A model generated the notes under the pieces. That model did not search any database. It saw only the letters and a program-made list of their open reading frames with translations, and was not told the origin of the DNA. Below are positions 62,917-64,000 of a stretch of 64,000 nt of DNA, piece after piece. The position numbers were made by a program, and so were the translations under genes. This DNA comes from JABFSM01 sp963762545 (GTDB taxonomy: Bacteria > Gemmatimonadota > Gemmatimonadetes > Gemmatimonadales > GWC2-71-9). The DNA lies in NCBI GenBank assembly GCA_963762545.1, contig CAVXLC010000002.1, forward strand, positions 248,001 through 312,000, written 5' to 3'. Position 1 is the stretch's first letter. Every line of letters begins with the position of its first letter.

Positions 62917-64000
62917 TCACCAGCAGATTCCTTCGTAGCGGGCCGCCGTCTCGACCCGTCGGCCGAGCCGGGCCAGATCGACGACCACCTGATCGGGCCG
63001 GAGCGCCGCGACCGCCGCCGCGAACTCCGGGGAGCGGTAGCCGACCACGACGACATCCACGTCCTGCACCAGCTCGCGTATGTCCTCCACGAGCAGGGAG
63101 GACAGGTGCGGAATGTGCTCATCGATGAAGCGGCGGTTGGCGCCGATGAGCCGGCTGGTCGAGACGTTGCGGTCGTAGATCCGCACGAAATGACCCTTGC
63201 CGATCAGGGCTTCGATCAGCTCCACCAGTGGGCTCTCGCGCAAATCGTCGGTGTCCGGCTTGAACGCCATGCCGAGGAAGCCGACCCGCTTCTTGCCGAA
63301 ACCGGTGATCGCCTGCACGCCGCGCCGGGTCTGGGCGGCGTTGCTCTCCAGAATCGAGCGCAGGACCGGACTTTCCAGGTCGAATCGCTTGGCCTGATAG
63401 TTCAGGGCGCGAAGATCCTTGGGCAGGCAGGAGCCGCCGAACGAGAATCCGGGCTTCAGATAGGCCGCGGAGAGGTTCAGCTTCTCGTCCTGGCAGAACA
63501 CGTCCATGACCTCGTGGCTGTCCACGCCCATCTTCTTGCAGAGATTGCCGATCTCGTTGGCAAAACTGACCTTCAGGGCATGGAAGGCGTTGTCACAGTA
63601 TTTGGCCATCTCCGCGATTCGAATCGAGGTCCGGATCACCGGGGCGTCGATTCCGGCATAGAGCCGGAGCATGGCGTCCCCCTTGCCGGGGGCGCTCTCG
63701 CCGATCACGATCTTGGGCGGCTGGAAGAAGTCCTCGACCGAGCTTCCTTCGCGCAGGAATTCCGGGTTGTAGCAGACGTCGAACCCGGTGCCCGCCTTCT
63801 TGCCGGATCGGGATTCCAGGATCGGGACCAGCAGGTCCTCGGTCGAGCCCGGCAGCATCGTGCTCCGGAACACGATCAGGTGGTGCCCCGTCTTGGTCCG
63901 GAGTGCCTCGCCGATTTCCTCGCACACCCGCTCCATGGCGGAGAGGTCGAGGTTGCCGTTCGGCTGGCTCGGTGTGCCGACGCAAATCAACGAGATGGTG
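62917..64000 (-). CDS. UDP-glucose/GDP-mannose 6-dehydrogenase family protein, 5' end outside window
   Basis: About 361 residues are visible; the frame continues past 64000 and the N-terminal Rossmann glycine motif is missing. Seen are the SLICVGTPSQPNG segment, the middle-domain FRSTMLPGSTED and YNPEFLREGSSVEDF, the Lys/Asn region EMAKYCDNAFHALKVSFANEIGNL, catalytic Cys in FSFGGSCLPKDLRAL, and C-terminal GFLGMAFKPDTDDLRESPLVELIEALIGKG. GFSFGGSCLPKDLRAL favours the GDP-mannose dehydrogenase (AlgD) side of the family, but UDP-sugar use is possible. It makes a sugar acid for exopolysaccharide synthesis and could supply the AsnB-like amidation. Confidence 0.9.
   Translation of the reverse strand, partial: TISLICVGTPSQPNGNLDLSAMERVCEEIGEALRTKTGHHLIVFRSTMLPGSTEDLLVPILESRSGKKAGTGFDVCYNPEFLREGSSVEDFFQPPKIVIGESAPGKGDAMLRLYAGIDAPVIRTSIRIAEMAKYCDNAFHALKVSFANEIGNLCKKMGVDSHEVMDVFCQDEKLNLSAAYLKPGFSFGGSCLPKDLRALNYQAKRFDLESPVLRSILESNAAQTRRGVQAITGFGKKRVGFLGMAFKPDTDDLRESPLVELIEALIGKGHFVRIYDRNVSTSRLIGANRRFIDEHIPHLSSLLVEDIRELVQDVDVVVVGYRSPEFAAAVAALRPDQVVVDLARLGRRVETAARYEGICW

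Noticed and set aside
1..64000. tRNA or rRNA genes
   Set aside because: No cloverleaf with a GTTCGA-type T-loop in an intergenic region and no conserved rRNA segment was recognised; a tRNA search program was not available.

Overview
The window is GC-rich chromosomal DNA from a diderm (Gram-negative type) bacterium. An outer membrane is implied by a family-9 heptosyltransferase-like enzyme, an Omp85-type barrel, a TonB-dependent receptor and several lipoproteins. The gene style fits Gemmatimonadota: lipoproteins built of many Ig-like repeats, the SxtJ/DUF5989/carbamoyltransferase set, a Bacteroidetes-like CarA, and frequent 4-nt GTGA/ATGA overlaps. That placement is an inference from style, not from a marker gene. 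No rRNA, tRNA, CRISPR array, transposase or phage gene was seen.

Layout. (1) 1-9.7 kb is a glycan-assembly cluster: a GT9 enzyme, an MsbA-like ABC exporter, two CgeB-type transferases, one GT2 and three GT4 enzymes. A four-helix-bundle gene flanked by inverted heptamer arrays sits inside it. (2) 9.7-19 kb is mostly housekeeping: a patatin-ferredoxin fusion, a class V aminotransferase, a HerA/YjgR-like ATPase, tyrS, PBP1A, an amidohydrolase and an HNH protein. (3) 19-28 kb is an NtrY/NtrC-like two-component operon with an outer-membrane barrel gene, divergent from a frameshifted TonB-dependent receptor and a lipoprotein. (4) 28-34.6 kb is a carA-carB-asnB operon. (5) 34.8-44.4 kb holds VanZ, an XrtA-type deacetylase/FemAB/aminotransferase run, and a large Ig-repeat lipoprotein whose 3' end is tandemly duplicated and decayed. 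(6) 44.4-64 kb is an exopolysaccharide region: a long minus-strand operon (53.2 to 44.4 kb), a divergent O-antigen ligase, acyltransferases, a carbamoyltransferase-SxtJ-DUF5989-SGNH-MBOAT operon, a GT4 and a nucleotide-sugar dehydrogenase.

The most interesting signal is regulatory. Sigma-54-like (-24/-12) promoters with correct spacing lie upstream of carAB-asnB, the long exopolysaccharide operon, the divergent O-antigen ligase, the carbamoyltransferase operon and the TonB receptor. In three of these intergenic regions (serving four of the five promoters) an 18-bp inverted repeat beginning TGTTGCGT and ending CAACA or CGACA sits upstream, as an enhancer-binding-protein site would. I infer a sigma-54 surface-polysaccharide regulon that makes carbamoyl phosphate (CarAB) together with the enzyme that could spend it on the polysaccharide (the carbamoyltransferase).

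Four otherwise healthy reading frames (TonB receptor, DegT aminotransferase, Ig-repeat lipoprotein, MBOAT) each appear to carry one extra base. This may be real decay or a sequencing/assembly artefact, so those gene ends should be read with care.
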